A DNA stretch of 64,000 nt from Methylobacter tundripaludum (GTDB taxonomy: Bacteria > Pseudomonadota > Gammaproteobacteria > Methylococcales > Methylomonadaceae): NCBI RefSeq assembly GCF_002934365.1, contig NZ_PTIY01000005.1, forward strand, positions 62,001-126,000, written 5' to 3'. The position numbers and the translations under genes were made by a program. The notes beneath the pieces are model-generated. The model saw only the letters and a list, made by a program, of their open reading frames with translations, ran no database searches and was not told the DNA's origin. The first letter of the stretch is position 1. Every line of letters begins with the position of its first letter. This document shows positions 62,745 to 64,000 of the stretch, piece by piece.

Positions 62745-64000
62745 TCAGTATCCGCAAAATTGACACACCTGATTACGACCGCCATCCTTAGCCTTATAAA
62801 GCGCCGCGTCCGCGGCGGCGAGTAAACCGGGTGCATCCGTGCACTGCTTGCTCGTGGCTACCCCGGCGCTGAGGGTGATGCCAAAACTTTGCCCTTCATG
62901 GATAAACCGCATCTCGGCAAATCGCTGCCGAATGTCGTCAAGCAAGCGCATTGCATCTGCCGCATTACATTCGGGCAGCACCACCGCGAACTCTTCGCCG
63001 CCATAACGGCCGATACTGTCCTGCCGGCGCAAGCGCTGGCGCAGCAAGTGCGCCAAAGTCTTAATGACCTGATCGCCCATCGGGTGGCCCCAGGTATCGT
63101 TGACCTGTTTGAAATTGTCCAGATCGACCATCGCCATCGCCATGACCTTTCCCTGCCGATGAGCGCGTTCGATTTCAATCGCCAGCCGGTCTTTAATAGT
63201 GGAATGCTTGAGCAGCCCGGTCAAACTATCCTGGCTCATCAGTTCACTGACTTTGCGGGCGCGCGCCGCCCGAACCTGCACTGTGGAAACCAGCCGGGCA
63301 TCCGAAACCGGCTTGGTCAGGAAATCATCACCGCCGTTGCTTAAGGCTTTAATCTGTTCATCCAGATCGTCCGCCGCCGAAAGATAAATAATCGGCAGGC
63401 TCATCCAGGCATCTTCGTAACGGATTGCAAGCGCTAAATCAGCGCCATTGCAATCGGGCATGTACAAATCGATGATCAGCAAATCGGGGTTCAAGCTCTG
63501 CATCGCGGCCAACGTCTCCTCAGGGCGGCAGACCTTTTCGGCCAACATGCCGGCCGCTTTCAGGGTTAACCGGTAGTGCTCGGCCAAGACTTCATCGTCG
63601 TCAACAATCAACACCCGGTAAGGCGCATGATCGTGCTCCCGCAACAGCATCTCGATGCGCCCGGCCAGCGTCGAAATGTCCGTCGATTTAGTCAAAAACG
63701 CTCCGCCCCCGGCCCGGGCCGCCGCCAAACGGCTCGGAAAGTCAATCCGGTCCGCCAGAAAAACGGTAGGCAGCCTGTAGCCAAGCCGCTCGAACAGCAA
63801 GGGCAAAGCTTCGGTGCTGTCGGCCGGATTTTGCCCCGGCAACATACTATCGACCACCAGTACGTCAGGCATGCCGGCGCGTATCTCGGCTTCGGCTGCC
63901 GAAAAATCAGCGCAATGGCTCACTTCATAGCCAAACTGGCTCAAGCCCTTATTCAACTCATAGGCGATCAGCGCTTCATCTTCGATCAAGATAACGCGGA
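62745..64000 (-). CDS. REC-REC-GGDEF response regulator (start beyond window)
   Basis: At least 418 residues; the frame continues past base 64000 as RVILIEDEALIAYELN, so the true start lies outside. Two receiver domains follow one another: the first with VLVVDSMLPGQN and the second with LIIDLYMPDCNGADLA and acidic pocket VLIVDDDEV. The C-terminal GGDEF domain has RYGGEEFAVVL and an RRQD I-site. It resembles PleD-type regulators that make c-di-GMP when phosphorylated. It heads the visible part of the minus-strand signalling block and may be the output of the phosphorelay. Confidence 0.93.
   Translation of the reverse strand, partial: RVILIEDEALIAYELNKGLSQFGYEVSHCADFSAAEAEIRAGMPDVLVVDSMLPGQNPADSTEALPLLFERLGYRLPTVFLADRIDFPSRLAAARAGGGAFLTKSTDISTLAGRIEMLLREHDHAPYRVLIVDDDEVLAEHYRLTLKAAGMLAEKVCRPEETLAAMQSLNPDLLIIDLYMPDCNGADLALAIRYEDAWMSLPIIYLSAADDLDEQIKALSNGGDDFLTKPVSDARLVSTVQVRAARARKVSELMSQDSLTGLLKHSTIKDRLAIEIERAHRQGKVMAMAMVDLDNFKQVNDTWGHPMGDQVIKTLAHLLRQRLRRQDSIGRYGGEEFAVVLPECNAADAMRLLDDIRQRFAEMRFIHEGQSFGITLSAGVATSKQCTDAPGLLAAADAALYKAKDGGRNQVCQFCGY

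Overview
The window reads as chromosomal DNA of a gammaproteobacterial methylotroph, most likely a type I methanotroph of the order Methylococcales (Methylobacter/Methylomonas-like). The diagnostic part is an 'archaeal' C1-carrier gene island at 18.5-28.6 kb: formaldehyde-activating enzyme (fae), methenyl-H4MPT cyclohydrolase (mch), beta-RFAP synthase, three ATP-grasp ligases, a CitG-like protein, an MfnF-like ASKHA protein and a HisA-like TIM barrel. Such genes are found together in aerobic bacteria that oxidise formaldehyde through tetrahydromethanopterin and methylofuran. GyrA, RpoS, NlpD, RapA and PntAB are of gammaproteobacterial type. No methane monooxygenase or methanol dehydrogenase gene lies in the window, so the methanotroph assignment is an inference.

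Layout. 0-4.7 kb: the start of gyrA (minus strand) and small housekeeping or envelope genes. 4.9-8.2 kb: a tight plus-strand operon of a membrane-anchored multicopper oxidase, a membrane-anchored cupredoxin and a secreted GH17-like glycosidase. 8.2-13.5 kb: an accessory stretch with dispersed palindromic repeats, a D,D-carboxypeptidase, an unusual 814-residue protein made of two nucleoside-deoxyribosyltransferase-like domains and seven propeller-type repeats, and a decayed integron-type integrase. 13.5-16.5 kb: pntAB. 16.6-18.4 kb: a diguanylate cyclase and a MarR regulator with a cysteine-rich tail. 18.5-28.6 kb: the H4MPT/methylofuran island. 28.9-29.2 kb: a Tn3-family transposase remnant. 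29.3-36.7 kb: cysC, a secretin-N-domain protein, a hemerythrin, phnA, moeA-mobB, a J-domain membrane protein, nlpD and rpoS. 36.7-48.4 kb: a nitrilase/GNAT pair, a membrane GH17 glucosyltransferase, a di-iron ODP protein paired with a GGDEF-EAL protein, a J-domain/Sel1 protein, a CvfB-like protein and rapA. 48.5-49.4 kb: two glycine-zipper envelope proteins. 49.6-64 kb: a one-direction signalling block of three related hybrid histidine kinases, an Hpt protein, a REC-REC-GGDEF protein (running off the window) and a GGDEF-EAL protein.

How it fits together. Fae captures formaldehyde onto H4MPT and Mch advances the C1 unit. The surrounding ligases, GHMP-type synthase, ASKHA protein, HAD phosphatase and nucleotidyltransferase probably build or modify the carriers. 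Fae has its own near-consensus promoter and terminator and strong codon bias. PntAB, MoeA/MobB (molybdenum cofactor, needed by formate dehydrogenase) and copper proteins suit a C1 lifestyle. Four diguanylate cyclases, all with I-site RxxD motifs, and the kinase block suggest heavy investment in c-di-GMP and phosphorelay control. The best candidates for new biology are the deoxyribosyltransferase-propeller fusion, the copper/GH17 operon, the poorly assigned genes of the C1 island, and a kinase with a LOV-like domain in which the photoactive cysteine is replaced by proline.
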